Shown: one piece after another, positions 26,756-35,901 of the stretch | How the letters are laid out: the number at the start of each line of letters is the position of its first letter | How positions within the stretch are numbered: the first letter of the stretch is position 1 | Source: Massilia sp. 9096 | GTDB taxonomy: Bacteria; Pseudomonadota; Gammaproteobacteria; Burkholderiales; Burkholderiaceae_D | Assembly: GCF_000745265.1 (NCBI RefSeq) | Contig: NZ_JQNN01000001.1 | Location: forward strand, 3,348,001 to 3,412,000 | Length of the DNA stretch: 64,000 nt | Direction of reading: 5' to 3' | The notes under the pieces: model-generated | What the model was told of the DNA's origin: nothing | Databases searched by the model: none | Seen by the model: the letters and a program-made list of their open reading frames with translations, nothing else | Position numbers and translations under genes: made by a program

Positions 26756-27835
26756 ATGACCGCCTCCGACCTGTCCACCGCTGAGCTGTCCACCGCTGAG
26801 CTGCCCGCCTGCGCCATCGACGCCGCCACCGCCCATCTGCGCGACGTGCTCGCGATCGCGCTCGAACACGGTCCCGGCCGGCGCGCGCTGGTCGTGTACG
26901 ACACCCGCACCGGCCTGGCGCGCGCGCTGACCGAGGCCTATCGGCGCAACCTGCCGCAAGACGCCGAGTTCGTCGATTTCGACGCCGTCACGCCGGACCA
27001 GGTGCTGGCCCTGTTCAAGACGCTGGCGCCGCACGACCTGGTGGCGCTGGTCCAGTCGAGCAACTTCCGCCTCGACGGCTTTCGCCTGCGCGTCGAGCTG
27101 TTCAAGCTGGGGCTGAAGGTGATCGAGCACGTGCACCTGTCGCGCATGCCGGGCGCGCAGGGCGAGCACTACATCGAATCGCTGGCCTACGACCCGGCCT
27201 ACTTCCGCGGCGTCGGCCATGCCCTCAAGGCGCGTATCGACCGCGCCCGACGGGCCGAGGTGCGCGGCAGCGCGAATGGTATCGAAACCGTACTGCGCTT
27301 CGACGCGCCGCTGGAATCGGCCAAGCTGAACGTCGGCGACTACGGCGCGATGAACAACGTCGGCGGCCAGTTCCCGATCGGCGAAGTGTTCACCGAAGCG
27401 ACCGACCTGGAAGCGGTCGGCGGACGCGCGCTGATCCACGTGTTCGGCGACACGTCCTACCTGGTCAATCGTCCGGAAAAGCCGATCACGATCGTGATCG
27501 AACGCGGACGCGTGGTCGAGGCGATCGATTCGACGCCCGAGTTCGACGAGGTGCTGGCCATCATCCGCCGCGACGAGGGCGAGGTCTGGGTGCGCGAACT
27601 CGGCTTCGGCATGAACCGCGCCTTCACGCGCGAGCGCCGCGTCGACGACATCGGCACCTACGAGCGCATGTGCGGGATTCACCTGTCGCTGGGCGCCAAG
27701 CACGGCGTGTACGCCAAGCCCGGCTTCAAGCGCAAGGATGCGCGCTACCACATCGACGTGTTCGCGGTCACCGATGCGGTGTACCTGGACGACGAACGCG
27801 TGTATGCCGGTGGGGCCTGGACCGTGACTGGCTGA
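26756..27835 (+). CDS. M29-type (AmpS/PepS-like) metallopeptidase-like protein
   Basis: A 359-residue cytosolic protein. Its C-terminal half carries, in order, all five metal-ligand positions of the M29 aminopeptidase fold: Glu in FPIGEVFTEA, Glu in VRELGFGMN, His in GIHLSLG, and His-x-Asp in RYHIDVF. Members remove N-terminal residues from peptides. The same fold includes NicX, 2,5-dihydroxypyridine dioxygenase, so a ring-cleaving role cannot be excluded, though the Glu in place of the NicX first His favours the peptidase type. The ATG at 26756 lies ~30 nt after a TATAAT; no strong ribosome-binding site is visible. Near the start, STAELSTAEL is coded by a 15-bp tandem repeat. Confidence 0.55.
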   Translation: MTASDLSTAELSTAELPACAIDAATAHLRDVLAIALEHGPGRRALVVYDTRTGLARALTEAYRRNLPQDAEFVDFDAVTPDQVLALFKTLAPHDLVALVQSSNFRLDGFRLRVELFKLGLKVIEHVHLSRMPGAQGEHYIESLAYDPAYFRGVGHALKARIDRARRAEVRGSANGIETVLRFDAPLESAKLNVGDYGAMNNVGGQFPIGEVFTEATDLEAVGGRALIHVFGDTSYLVNRPEKPITIVIERGRVVEAIDSTPEFDEVLAIIRRDEGEVWVRELGFGMNRAFTRERRVDDIGTYERMCGIHLSLGAKHGVYAKPGFKRKDARYHIDVFAVTDAVYLDDERVYAGGAWTVTG

Positions 27836-27879
27836 CAAGGCCGGCATACAATAGCCGGGTCACTTTTTCGGACCCCGCC

Positions 27880-28719
27880 ATGCTCACCCAGGAACAACGC
27901 GACCAGTACCAGCGCGACGGCTACATCGTCATCCCCGGCTTCAAACCGTTCGAGGCCATCGCGCGCCTGCGCGCGCGCGCGGGCGAGATCGTCGAGGCCT
28001 TCGACCCGAACGAATCGCGCGCGATTTTCACCACGCGCGACCAGGCCCGCGCCAGCGACGCCTGGTTTCTCGGCTCGGACAACACGGTGCGCTGCTTTTT
28101 CGAGGAAGAAGCGTTTGATGAGCACGGCCAGCTGAAACAGGCCAAGGCCCTGTCGATCAACAAGATCGGCCACGCGATGCACGACCTCGACCCGGTCTTC
28201 GAAGCCTTCACGCGCGATCCGAAGCTGGCGGCGGTGGCGCGCGATCTGGGACTGGAGCAGCCGCAGATCTGGCAGTCGATGTACATCTTCAAGCAGCCCG
28301 GCATCGGCGGCGAGGTGCGCTGGCACCAGGATGCGACCTTCTTCGATTCCACCCCGATCAGCGTGACCACCTTCTGGTTCGCGCTGGAAGACGCCACGGT
28401 CGACAACGGCTGCCTGTGGGTCGAACCGGGCGGCCATCGCGGCCCGCTGCGAGAACGCTTCCTGCGCGACGGCGATGCGATCGCGATGGAAAAGCTGGAT
28501 GCGACGCCCTGGCCGGACGACGGCGGCGCCGTGCCGCTCGAAGCCAAGGCAGGCAGCCTGGTGTGCTTCCATGGCCTGCTGCCGCACTACAGCGCGCCGA
28601 ACCGCTCGCCGGTGTCGCGTCATGCGTTCACGCTGCACGCGACCGATGGGCGCACCACGTACTCGCCGCGCAACTGGATCCAGCGCGATGCCAGCCTGCC
28701 GGTGCGTGGGTTTGAATGA
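27880..28719 (+). CDS. phytanoyl-CoA dioxygenase (PhyH) family protein
   Basis: A 279-residue Fe(II)/2-oxoglutarate dioxygenase. The iron triad is visible as RWHQDATFF (His-x-Asp) and the distal His in CFHGLLPHYS. Arg in VSRHAFTLH is placed to bind 2-oxoglutarate. PhyH-family enzymes hydroxylate fatty acyl-CoAs, ectoine or other small molecules. This one opens with QRDQYQRDGYIVIPGF, the usual N-terminal family sequence. The gene starts 44 nt after the M29-like gene. The substrate is unknown. Confidence 0.85.
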   Translation: MLTQEQRDQYQRDGYIVIPGFKPFEAIARLRARAGEIVEAFDPNESRAIFTTRDQARASDAWFLGSDNTVRCFFEEEAFDEHGQLKQAKALSINKIGHAMHDLDPVFEAFTRDPKLAAVARDLGLEQPQIWQSMYIFKQPGIGGEVRWHQDATFFDSTPISVTTFWFALEDATVDNGCLWVEPGGHRGPLRERFLRDGDAIAMEKLDATPWPDDGGAVPLEAKAGSLVCFHGLLPHYSAPNRSPVSRHAFTLHATDGRTTYSPRNWIQRDASLPVRGFE

Positions 28720-28753
28720 GCGGTGAACGTACGCTTGTCACGACAGCTTTTTA

Positions 28754-28782
28754 TTGCCAGCCAAATCGCCCCCATCCATAAT
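28754..28782 (+). promoter_or_regulatory. sigma-70-type promoter of the serine hydrolase gene
   Basis: TTGCCA (28754-28759), a 17-nt spacer and CATAAT (28777-28782) fit a housekeeping promoter. It ends 35 nt before the serine hydrolase start, and the preceding gene stops at 28719. Confidence 0.6.
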
Positions 28783-28817
28783 GGTTGACTGATCAGCAAC
28801 CACTATGGGGGGCATCC

Positions 28818-30275
28818 ATGCAGTCAGCATTCCCGTTTCGTCGAACCGGCCTGGCCCTGCTGCTGGCCGCCCTGTTGCCAGCGCCGTTTTCGTTCGCCCA
28901 GGACGGCGCCGAGGTCCACCGCATCGAGACAGGCCTGCGCCCGGCCGTGGCCATCCAGGGCCAGCCGGTGGCCACGCGCACGCTGGCAGCCGAGATGCAG
29001 CGCCTGCACGTGCCTGGAGTCAGCGTCGCAGTGATCCGCAACGGCAAGGTCGCCTGGGCCAAGGGCTATGGCGTGGCTTACGGAGACGGCCCGGCCGTCA
29101 CCCCGGCTACGCTGTTCCAGGCAGCTTCGATCAGCAAGCCGGTCAGCGCCCTCGGCGCGTTGCGCATGGCCGATGCGCACCAGCTCGACCTGGACGCCGA
29201 CATCAACAGCGAACTCACGAGCTGGAAGCTGCCTCCCGGCCCCGCCGGCAGCCATGCGACGCTGCGCCAGCTGCTGTCGCATACCGCCGGCACGACCGTC
29301 TCCGGCTTTCCCGGTTATGCGCCCGACGCGCCGCTGCCGACGCTGGTGCAGGTGCTCGACGGGACACCGCCGGCCAACACCAAGCCGATACGCATCGACA
29401 CGCCGCCGGGCAGCATCTGGCGCTACTCGGGCGGCGGCTACGCCGTCGTCCAGCAGGCGCTGATCGACCGCGGCGGCAAACCCTTCGCCGATCTGATGCA
29501 CGACGCCGTCCTGGCGCCGCTGGGCATGAACGACAGCAGCTTTGCCCAGCCGCTGCCGCAGGCGCTGGCGGCGCGCGCCGCCCTGCCCCACGACGAGGAG
29601 GGCAAGCCGTACAACGGCGGCGCCTACGTCTACCCGGAACTGGCGGCGGCCGGCCTGTGGACCACGCCGAGCGACCTGGCGCGCTTCGCGCTCGGCGTGC
29701 AGGCGCTGGCGGCGGGACACAGCAAGCTGCTGTCCCCTAGGCTGGCGCGCGCCATGCTGCAGCCGGTGAAGAATGGCTATGCGCTCGGCTTCGAGGTCGA
29801 AGGCAAGGGCGACAGCCTGTCCTTCGGCCATGGCGGCAGCAATGCCGGCTACCAGAATTCGCTGTACGCCTTCACGGGCCACGGCGACGGCGCGGTCGTG
29901 ATGACCAACGGCGACCAGGGCGGCGAGCTGGCCCACGGCGTCATGCGCGCCATCGCCGCGGAGTACCGATGGCCCGGCCACCAGACCGTACTGCGCAAGA
30001 CGGTGGCGCTGGCCCCGGCCAGGCGCGCCGCCTTGGCCGGCCGCTACGCGATTGAAGGCCTGGGCGACTTCGAGATCGCCCTGCACGAGGGCCAGCTGAT
30101 GTTCTCGGCGCGCGGCAGCGCCTTCGAACCCTTGTACGCGGCGTCGCCGAGTGTGTTCTTCGTGACCTCGCGCGAGCTCGAACTGCGCATGGACAAGGGC
30201 GGCGACAGCGGCCGTTTGCTGTCCGGCCCCTACGACGTGCAGTTCACGCGCGCGAGCGGCGGCGCCCATCCCTGA
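28818..30275 (+). CDS. secreted serine hydrolase, beta-lactamase class C/esterase family
   Basis: A 485-residue exported protein with a signal peptide ending near SFAQ (residue 28). The penicillin-binding-fold active site is present: SISK (Ser104/Lys107), the Tyr motif in WRYSGGGYA, and HGGSNAGY in place of KTG. A small beta C-terminal domain follows (RYAIEGLGDFEIAL). The family includes esterases, D-aminopeptidases and true AmpC beta-lactamases. The HGG variant and extra C-terminal domain point to an esterase or peptidase rather than AmpC. The ATG at 28818 follows GGGGGG; an ATG 33 nt upstream is less likely. Confidence 0.83.
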   Translation: MQSAFPFRRTGLALLLAALLPAPFSFAQDGAEVHRIETGLRPAVAIQGQPVATRTLAAEMQRLHVPGVSVAVIRNGKVAWAKGYGVAYGDGPAVTPATLFQAASISKPVSALGALRMADAHQLDLDADINSELTSWKLPPGPAGSHATLRQLLSHTAGTTVSGFPGYAPDAPLPTLVQVLDGTPPANTKPIRIDTPPGSIWRYSGGGYAVVQQALIDRGGKPFADLMHDAVLAPLGMNDSSFAQPLPQALAARAALPHDEEGKPYNGGAYVYPELAAAGLWTTPSDLARFALGVQALAAGHSKLLSPRLARAMLQPVKNGYALGFEVEGKGDSLSFGHGGSNAGYQNSLYAFTGHGDGAVVMTNGDQGGELAHGVMRAIAAEYRWPGHQTVLRKTVALAPARRAALAGRYAIEGLGDFEIALHEGQLMFSARGSAFEPLYAASPSVFFVTSRELELRMDKGGDSGRLLSGPYDVQFTRASGGAHP

Positions 30276-30300
30276 ACCCCGCCTGCCCGCACGGCACCCG

Positions 30301-30318
30301 GCGCGGCCCGGGCCGCGC
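30301..30318. repeat. 18-bp perfect G/C palindrome between serine hydrolase and amylase genes
   Basis: GCGCGGCCCGGGCCGCGC reads the same on both strands. It lies 25 nt after the serine hydrolase stop. There is no T tract, so if it ends transcription it does so in an atypical way. Confidence 0.6.
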
Positions 30319-30381
30319 GCGCCCGGGCTTGTCGTCGATCAAGGTCGGCGTATTAAAACTACACACAGATCTCAAATCCGA

Positions 30382-30410
30382 TTGACACAAAAATACGCAT
30401 GCTCAACAAT
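30382..30410 (+). promoter_or_regulatory. sigma-70-type promoter of the alpha-amylase gene
   Basis: A consensus TTGACA (30382-30387), a 17-nt spacer and AACAAT (30405-30410) precede a ~125-nt untranslated leader. The weak -10 suggests regulated expression. The leader contains a possible 11-codon ORF (30441-30476). Confidence 0.6.
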
Positions 30411-30544
30411 CCTCCTGTCGAGCACGAGGAAACAACCACAATGACGGCTCGACACGTAGTAAAAGTACCTGGCTGAGCAGTCGGTAATCTTTGCACGACT
30501 CCGCTGCTGGCCCGGGACCTTACCCGTACAACATCGGAGACAAA

Positions 30545-31810
30545 ATGAAGAAGATCCTACTTTCCGCCCTGCTCGCGGCAGGCATGATGACGTCCGCGGC
30601 CCAGGCCGCCACGCCCACCCAGCAGAACGGCGGCAGTTCCGCCATCATGCTGCAGGGCTTCCACTGGAATTCGTCCAGCTACGCCAATCCGGACTGGTAC
30701 AACACCCTGATGGCCAACGTCGGCGACCTGGCCGGCATGGGCTTCACCCATGTCTGGTTCCCGCCGCCATCGGATTCCGGCGCGTCGCAGGGCTACCTGC
30801 CGCGCCAGCTGAACGTGCTCAACTCGAACTACGGCAGCTCGGCCGAACTGACCAACGTGGTCAGCGCGTTCAGGAGCAAGGGGGTGCAGTCGATCGCCGA
30901 CATCGTCGTCAACCACCGCGTTGGCACCACAGGCTGGTCCGACTTCACCAACCCGAACTGGACCACGTACACCATCGCCAAGGGCGACGAGTGCAACTGC
31001 GGCCTGGGCAACGCCGACACCGGCGACGGCTTCTCGGGCGGGCGCGACCTCGACCACACCAACGTCGGCGAAGTCCAGAACGGCATCAAGACCTGGCTCA
31101 ATTCCACCATCAAGCAGGTCGGCTTTACCGGCTTGCGCTTCGACTACGTGAAAGGCTTCAGCGCGAGCTACGTCGGCCAGTATGCGAACGCCTTTGCGCC
31201 CGACTTCTGCGTCGGCGAGCTGTGGGATTCGCTCGACCTGAACAACATCGACGCCCACCGCCAGGGCCTGATGAACTGGATCAACGCCAACGGCAACGCC
31301 TGCGGCACCTTCGACTTCACCACCAAGGGCCTGCTCAACGACGCCCTCGCCAACGGCAACTACTGGCGCCTGAAAGCCACCGACGGCAAGCCGCAGGGCG
31401 GCATCGGCTGGTGGCCGGCGATGATGGTGACCTTCGTCGACAACCACGACACCGGCCCGGCCGAGAGCTGCGGCAGCGGCCAGAACCTGTGGCCTGTGCC
31501 CTGCGGCTCGGTCATGGAAGGTTATGCCTACGTCCTGACCCACCCGGGCATCCCGACCGTGTTCTACCCGCACATCTATAACTGGAACCTCAAGACGCAG
31601 ATCGCGGCGCTGATGAAGGCCCGCAAGGCGGCCGGCGTGACCTCGACGTCTGCGGTGGCCATCCAGTCGGCGCAGCAGGGCCTGTACGCGGCCATCGTCA
31701 CCGGCGGCACGCACCAGCTGGCGATGAAGATCGGCCCGAACAGCTGGAGCCCGGGCAGCGGCTGGACCCTGCAGACCTCGGGCAACAACTACGCGGTCTG
31801 GATGAAGTAA
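30545..31810 (+). CDS. secreted alpha-amylase (GH13)
   Basis: A 421-residue secreted starch-degrading enzyme with a signal peptide (KKILLSALLAAGMMTSAAQA). Conserved GH13 regions are all present: DIVVNHR (119-125), GLRFDYVKG with nucleophile Asp200, CVGELWDS with acid/base Glu225, and FVDNHDTG with Asp302. The compact barrel and short C-terminal beta domain (from ~360) resemble plant-like alpha-amylases and maltotetraohydrolases. The start at 30545 has a GGAGA site; an upstream in-frame ATG at 30491 would place non-signal sequence first. Internal alpha-1,4 bonds of starch are the expected target. Products would feed the glucan enzymes at the left end of the window. Confidence 0.92.
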   Translation: MKKILLSALLAAGMMTSAAQAATPTQQNGGSSAIMLQGFHWNSSSYANPDWYNTLMANVGDLAGMGFTHVWFPPPSDSGASQGYLPRQLNVLNSNYGSSAELTNVVSAFRSKGVQSIADIVVNHRVGTTGWSDFTNPNWTTYTIAKGDECNCGLGNADTGDGFSGGRDLDHTNVGEVQNGIKTWLNSTIKQVGFTGLRFDYVKGFSASYVGQYANAFAPDFCVGELWDSLDLNNIDAHRQGLMNWINANGNACGTFDFTTKGLLNDALANGNYWRLKATDGKPQGGIGWWPAMMVTFVDNHDTGPAESCGSGQNLWPVPCGSVMEGYAYVLTHPGIPTVFYPHIYNWNLKTQIAALMKARKAAGVTSTSAVAIQSAQQGLYAAIVTGGTHQLAMKIGPNSWSPGSGWTLQTSGNNYAVWMK

Positions 31811-31948
31811 TCATGAGATGACGTTTCAAAACGTCACGCCCGCGCGCATGCGTCGCGGTAGCTGACGAAGCCGGGGGCGCCCCCAAGCGGAACAAGCGCC
31901 CCCGGCGGCTATGATATAAGGTCAGTCCGACAAGACAACCGAGCCTTC

Positions 31949-33172
31949 ATGAATTCTCGCTTCTTCGCCATCGTAGGTGCGCAATTCTTCTCCTCGCTGG
32001 CCGACAGCGCGCTGTTCATCCTGTGCGTCTCCCTGATCACCACGCTGGCCTTCCCTGCATGGATGACGCCGCTGCTGAAGATGGGCTTCGTGCTGTCGTA
32101 CATCCTGCTCGCGCCCTTCGCCGGTGCCTTCGCCGACCGTTTTCCAAAGGGCCGCGTGATGCTGGTCACCAACACGGTCAAGATGCTGGGCTGCTCGCTG
32201 ATCCTGGCCAAGGCCAATCCGCTGCTTGCCTACGGCATCGTCGGCTTTGGGGCGTCGGCCTATTCGCCGGCCAAGTACGGCATCCTGGCCGAAGTGCTGC
32301 CGGCCAAGCGCCTGGTCGCGGCCAACGGCTGGATCGAAGGCACGACCGTGCTGTCGATGATCCTCGGCACCGTGCTGGGCGGGCTGATCTCGGCCAACGA
32401 ACACGCCATCGCCTGGCTGCAGGCCAGCCTGCCGTTCGGGCGCCTGATCGACACCCCGGTCGGCGCCGCGGTCGCGGTGATCGTTCTCACTTACCTGCTG
32501 GCCACGCTGCTCAACCTGGCCGTGGTCGACGCGGGTGCGCGTTACGCGCGCGCGGGACGCTCGACAGGGGCCCTGCTGCGCGACTTCTTCCGCTGTAATT
32601 CGCAGCTGTGGCGCGACCGCGAAGGCCGCGTCTCGCTCGGCGTGACCTCGCTGTTCTGGGGCGCCGGCATGGTCCTGCAGATCCTGCTGCTGGCCTGGGC
32701 GCAGACGGTGCTCGGCCTCGGCCTGGACCAGGCGGCGATGCTGCAGGGCGTGTTCGCGCTCGGCGTCGCGGTCGGCGCGGCGCTGGCCGGCAAATCGGTG
32801 CCGCTGGTGCGCTCGCTGTCCGTCATGCCGCTCGGGATCGTAATGGGCCTGGGCCTGTGCTGCATGGTGTTCGTGCATTCGGTCGCGCTGGCGGCGCCGC
32901 TGCTGCTCGCGATCGGCGTGCTGGCCGGCTTTTTCGTGGTCCCGATGAACGCCATCCTGCAGCATCGCGGCCATCACCTGATGAGCGCCGGCCAGTCGAT
33001 CGCAGTGCAGAACTTCAACGAGAACATCGCCATCCTCGCGATGTCCGCCAGCTACGCGGTGGCGCTGCAAGTGCGGCTGCAGCTCGACACCGTGCTGATC
33101 GCGCTGGGGCTCCTGATCGTCGTGGTCACGCTCGGCCTGCGCGCGATCTCGGTGGCGCCGGCGCGCGCCTGA
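31949..33172 (+). CDS. lplT: MFS transporter, lysophospholipid transporter LplT-like
   Basis: A 407-residue inner-membrane protein with about 12 hydrophobic helices. FFAIVGAQFFSSLADSALFI and SPAKYGILAEVLP match the LplT family, which flips lysophospholipids inward for re-acylation. In enterobacteria the acyltransferase Aas is fused or adjacent; none is visible here. Directly upstream, a 10-bp-stem hairpin (31871-31905) follows the amylase gene, and a TATGAT/TATAAG stretch close to the start could serve as -10. The family call is good; the transported lipid is inferred. Confidence 0.8.
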   Translation: MNSRFFAIVGAQFFSSLADSALFILCVSLITTLAFPAWMTPLLKMGFVLSYILLAPFAGAFADRFPKGRVMLVTNTVKMLGCSLILAKANPLLAYGIVGFGASAYSPAKYGILAEVLPAKRLVAANGWIEGTTVLSMILGTVLGGLISANEHAIAWLQASLPFGRLIDTPVGAAVAVIVLTYLLATLLNLAVVDAGARYARAGRSTGALLRDFFRCNSQLWRDREGRVSLGVTSLFWGAGMVLQILLLAWAQTVLGLGLDQAAMLQGVFALGVAVGAALAGKSVPLVRSLSVMPLGIVMGLGLCCMVFVHSVALAAPLLLAIGVLAGFFVVPMNAILQHRGHHLMSAGQSIAVQNFNENIAILAMSASYAVALQVRLQLDTVLIALGLLIVVVTLGLRAISVAPARA

Positions 33173-33334
33173 ACCGCACACCCGAAAACCCGGCCAGGGC
33201 TGTGCGCCGGCGCCGCACCTGCGCCGTGCATCCACGCATCGCGATCGCCCATCCATATGGGCTTGGCGCACCATGCGCGCGCGTCGACATCGGCGAAAGT
33301 CGCTTAAACGCCACACTCGCTCGATCTTTGCACA

Positions 33335-33352
33335 TGTAACAAGCTTGTTACA
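33335..33352. promoter_or_regulatory. 18-bp perfect palindrome, candidate operator upstream of the M1 peptidase gene
   Basis: TGTAACAAGCTTGTTACA is fully symmetrical and sits 74 nt before the M1 peptidase start, in the only AT-rich part of a 253-nt intergenic region. Length and symmetry fit a dimeric repressor site. A shorter inverted pair, CTTACGGTAAG, follows at 33371-33381. Confidence 0.5.
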
Positions 33353-33425
33353 AATCAAAGAAACCCTGTCCTTACGGTAAGTACTAGAATATTTTCTTCT
33401 TATCAACCAAAAACGCAGGGTAACC

Positions 33426-35810
33426 ATGATACGTTTGCCGATCGGGCTGGCGGCGCTATGCCTCAGCCTGTCCGCCATCGCGGCTGACCAATTCGACGAC
33501 AAATTCCGCCAACTCGACGAATTGCTGCCCACCCCGACCACGATCCGCACCGCGTCCGGCGCCCCCGGCCATGCCTACTGGCAGCAGCGCGCCGACTACA
33601 CGATCCGCGCCTCGCTGGACGAGGCCAAGCGTGCGATCTCCGGCACCGAGACCATCACGTATCACAACAATTCCCCGGACAGCCTGGACTACCTGTGGGT
33701 CCAGCTCGACCAGAACATCTACAAGCCGAATTCGGACGCGCGCACCACCGCCACCCTGCCCTCGCGCGAAGCCTGGTCGAAGGCGACGCCCGAGTCCGGC
33801 GTCAAGTTCGACACCGTGCGCACGATGCTGGAAGCACGCACCTTCGACGGCGGCTACAACATCAAGAGCGTCAAGGACAGCAGCGGCCGCCCGCTGCACT
33901 ACGTCATCAACCGCACGATGATGCGCATCGACCTGCCGCAATCGATGAAGCCGGGCAGCAAGCTGGCCTTCTCGATCGAGTGGAGCTACAACATCAACGA
34001 ATCGAAGATCCTCGGCGGCCGCGCCGGCTTCGAGCACTTCGACGAAGACAAGAACGACCTGTTCGAGATCGCCCAGTGGTACCCGCGCATGGCGGCCTAC
34101 TACGACGTGGCGGGCTGGCAGCACAAGCAGTTCCTGGGCACCGGCGAATTCACGCTGGAGTTCGGCGACTACGACGTCGACCTGACCGTCCCGGCGGACC
34201 ACATCGTGGCCGGCACCGGCGAGCTGCAGAACCCGGGCGAGGTGCTCACCGCAGCCCAGCGCCAGCGCCTCGAGCAGGCGCGCACCGCCAAGCAGCCGGT
34301 CGTGATCGCGACCCAGGCCGAAGCCGAGGCACGCGAGAAGCAGCATGCGAGCGGCACCAAGACCTGGCACTTCCGCGCCAAGAACGTGCGCGACTTCGCC
34401 TGGGCCTCGAGCCGCAAGTTCATCTGGGATGCGCAAGGCTTCAAGAAGGACGCCACCAACGTGCTGGCCCAGTCCTTCTACCCGAAGGAAGGCAACCCGC
34501 TGTGGGAAAAGTATTCGACCGCCGCGGTGATCCACACCATCGCCGAGTACAACAAGTATTCCTTCGACTACCCCTATCCGGTCGCGATTTCGGTAAACGG
34601 CCCGGTGGGCGGCATGGAATACCCGATGATCTGCTTTAACGGCCCGCGTCCGACCAAGGACAAGAAGACCGGCGAGATCACCTACTCGAAGCGCGCCAAG
34701 TACGGCCTGATCAGCGTGGTGATCCACGAAGTCGGCCACAACTACTTCCCGATGATCGTCAACTCGGACGAGCGCCAGTGGACCTGGATGGACGAGGGCA
34801 TCAACAGCTTCCTGCAGTACCTGGCCGAGCAGGCCTGGGAAGAGCACTACCCGGCCTCGCGCGGCGAACCGCGCACCATCACCGACTACATGAAGAGCGC
34901 CAACCAGGTGCCGATCATGACCAACTCGGAATCGATCGCGGCGCTGGGCAACAACTCGTACGCCAAGCCGACCGCCGCGCTCATCGTGCTGCGCGAGACC
35001 ATCCTCGGCCGCGAGCTGTTCGACTTCTCGTTCCGCGAATACGCCAACCGCTGGAAGTTCAAGCGCCCGACCCCGGCCGACTTCTTCCGCACGATGGAAG
35101 ACGCTTCCGGCACCGATCTGGACTGGTTCTGGCGCGGCTGGTTCTACACCACCGACCACGTCGACGTGAGCGTGGACGGCATCACCGAGTACACCATCGG
35201 CAGCAAGGACCCGGAGACGGAAAAGGCGTGGAAGAAGGCGCTGCGTGACCAGGAGCCGATCTCGATCACCGACCAGCGCAACCAGGGCACGCTGCCGCGC
35301 CGCGTCGACTCGCATCCGGAGCTGAAGGACTTCTACAACGAGCACGACGACTACACCGTCACCAACCGCGACCGCAACAAGTACAACGAGACGGTCGAAG
35401 GCCTCGAGGACTGGGAAAAGGCGCTGCTCAAGGAAAACAAGCACCTGTACCTGGTCGATTTTTCCAACCTGGGCGGCCTGGTGACGCCGCTGGTGCTCGA
35501 GATCCAGCTCGCCAGCGGCAAGAAAACCATCGAGCGCATCCCGGCCGAAGTGTGGCGCTACAACCCGAAGAAGATCACCAAGCTGATCATCACCGACGAG
35601 CCCATGGTCAGCCTGACCCAGGACCCGTACTGGGAAACCGCGGACACCGACACCAGCAACAACGCCTGGCCGCGCAAGCTGACGCCGTCGCGCCTGGAGC
35701 TGTTCAAGACGCAGCGTCCTCAGGACGACATGATGAAAGACTTCAACGAAAAGCTGAAGGCCGGCAAAGGCAAGGACGCAGCCGCGACCGATGCCCAGAA
35801 GGCCGATTAA
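33426..35810 (+). CDS. secreted M1 family metallopeptidase
   Basis: A 794-residue exported zinc peptidase with a short signal peptide (RLPIGLAALCLSLSAIAA) and an AGGGTAA ribosome-binding site. The zinc motif is HEVGHNYFP (His434, Glu435, His438), with the third ligand Glu457 in WMDEGINSF, the standard M1 spacing. PVGGMEYPMICF is the exopeptidase-loop counterpart of GAMEN. The C-terminal ~250 residues are charged and unlike PepN. It should trim peptides in the periplasm or outside the cell. A DUF6702-like gene and a TonB receptor gene follow on the same strand, suggesting a linked uptake role. Confidence 0.88.
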   Translation: MIRLPIGLAALCLSLSAIAADQFDDKFRQLDELLPTPTTIRTASGAPGHAYWQQRADYTIRASLDEAKRAISGTETITYHNNSPDSLDYLWVQLDQNIYKPNSDARTTATLPSREAWSKATPESGVKFDTVRTMLEARTFDGGYNIKSVKDSSGRPLHYVINRTMMRIDLPQSMKPGSKLAFSIEWSYNINESKILGGRAGFEHFDEDKNDLFEIAQWYPRMAAYYDVAGWQHKQFLGTGEFTLEFGDYDVDLTVPADHIVAGTGELQNPGEVLTAAQRQRLEQARTAKQPVVIATQAEAEAREKQHASGTKTWHFRAKNVRDFAWASSRKFIWDAQGFKKDATNVLAQSFYPKEGNPLWEKYSTAAVIHTIAEYNKYSFDYPYPVAISVNGPVGGMEYPMICFNGPRPTKDKKTGEITYSKRAKYGLISVVIHEVGHNYFPMIVNSDERQWTWMDEGINSFLQYLAEQAWEEHYPASRGEPRTITDYMKSANQVPIMTNSESIAALGNNSYAKPTAALIVLRETILGRELFDFSFREYANRWKFKRPTPADFFRTMEDASGTDLDWFWRGWFYTTDHVDVSVDGITEYTIGSKDPETEKAWKKALRDQEPISITDQRNQGTLPRRVDSHPELKDFYNEHDDYTVTNRDRNKYNETVEGLEDWEKALLKENKHLYLVDFSNLGGLVTPLVLEIQLASGKKTIERIPAEVWRYNPKKITKLIITDEPMVSLTQDPYWETADTDTSNNAWPRKLTPSRLELFKTQRPQDDMMKDFNEKLKAGKGKDAAATDAQKAD

Positions 35811-35901
35811 CCGGTAGCGTCATCGCTTGAAGCCGATGGTGTAGGATGGCGGGGCTGCGCAAGCGCCCTGCCGGTCCTGCACCATTTTTTTGGTCCCTCC
35901 C

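Noticed and set aside
31871..31905. Strong 10-bp-stem hairpin as a terminator after the alpha-amylase gene
   Set aside because: There is no T tract on either strand, so I do not call it a rho-independent terminator, though it may slow transcription.
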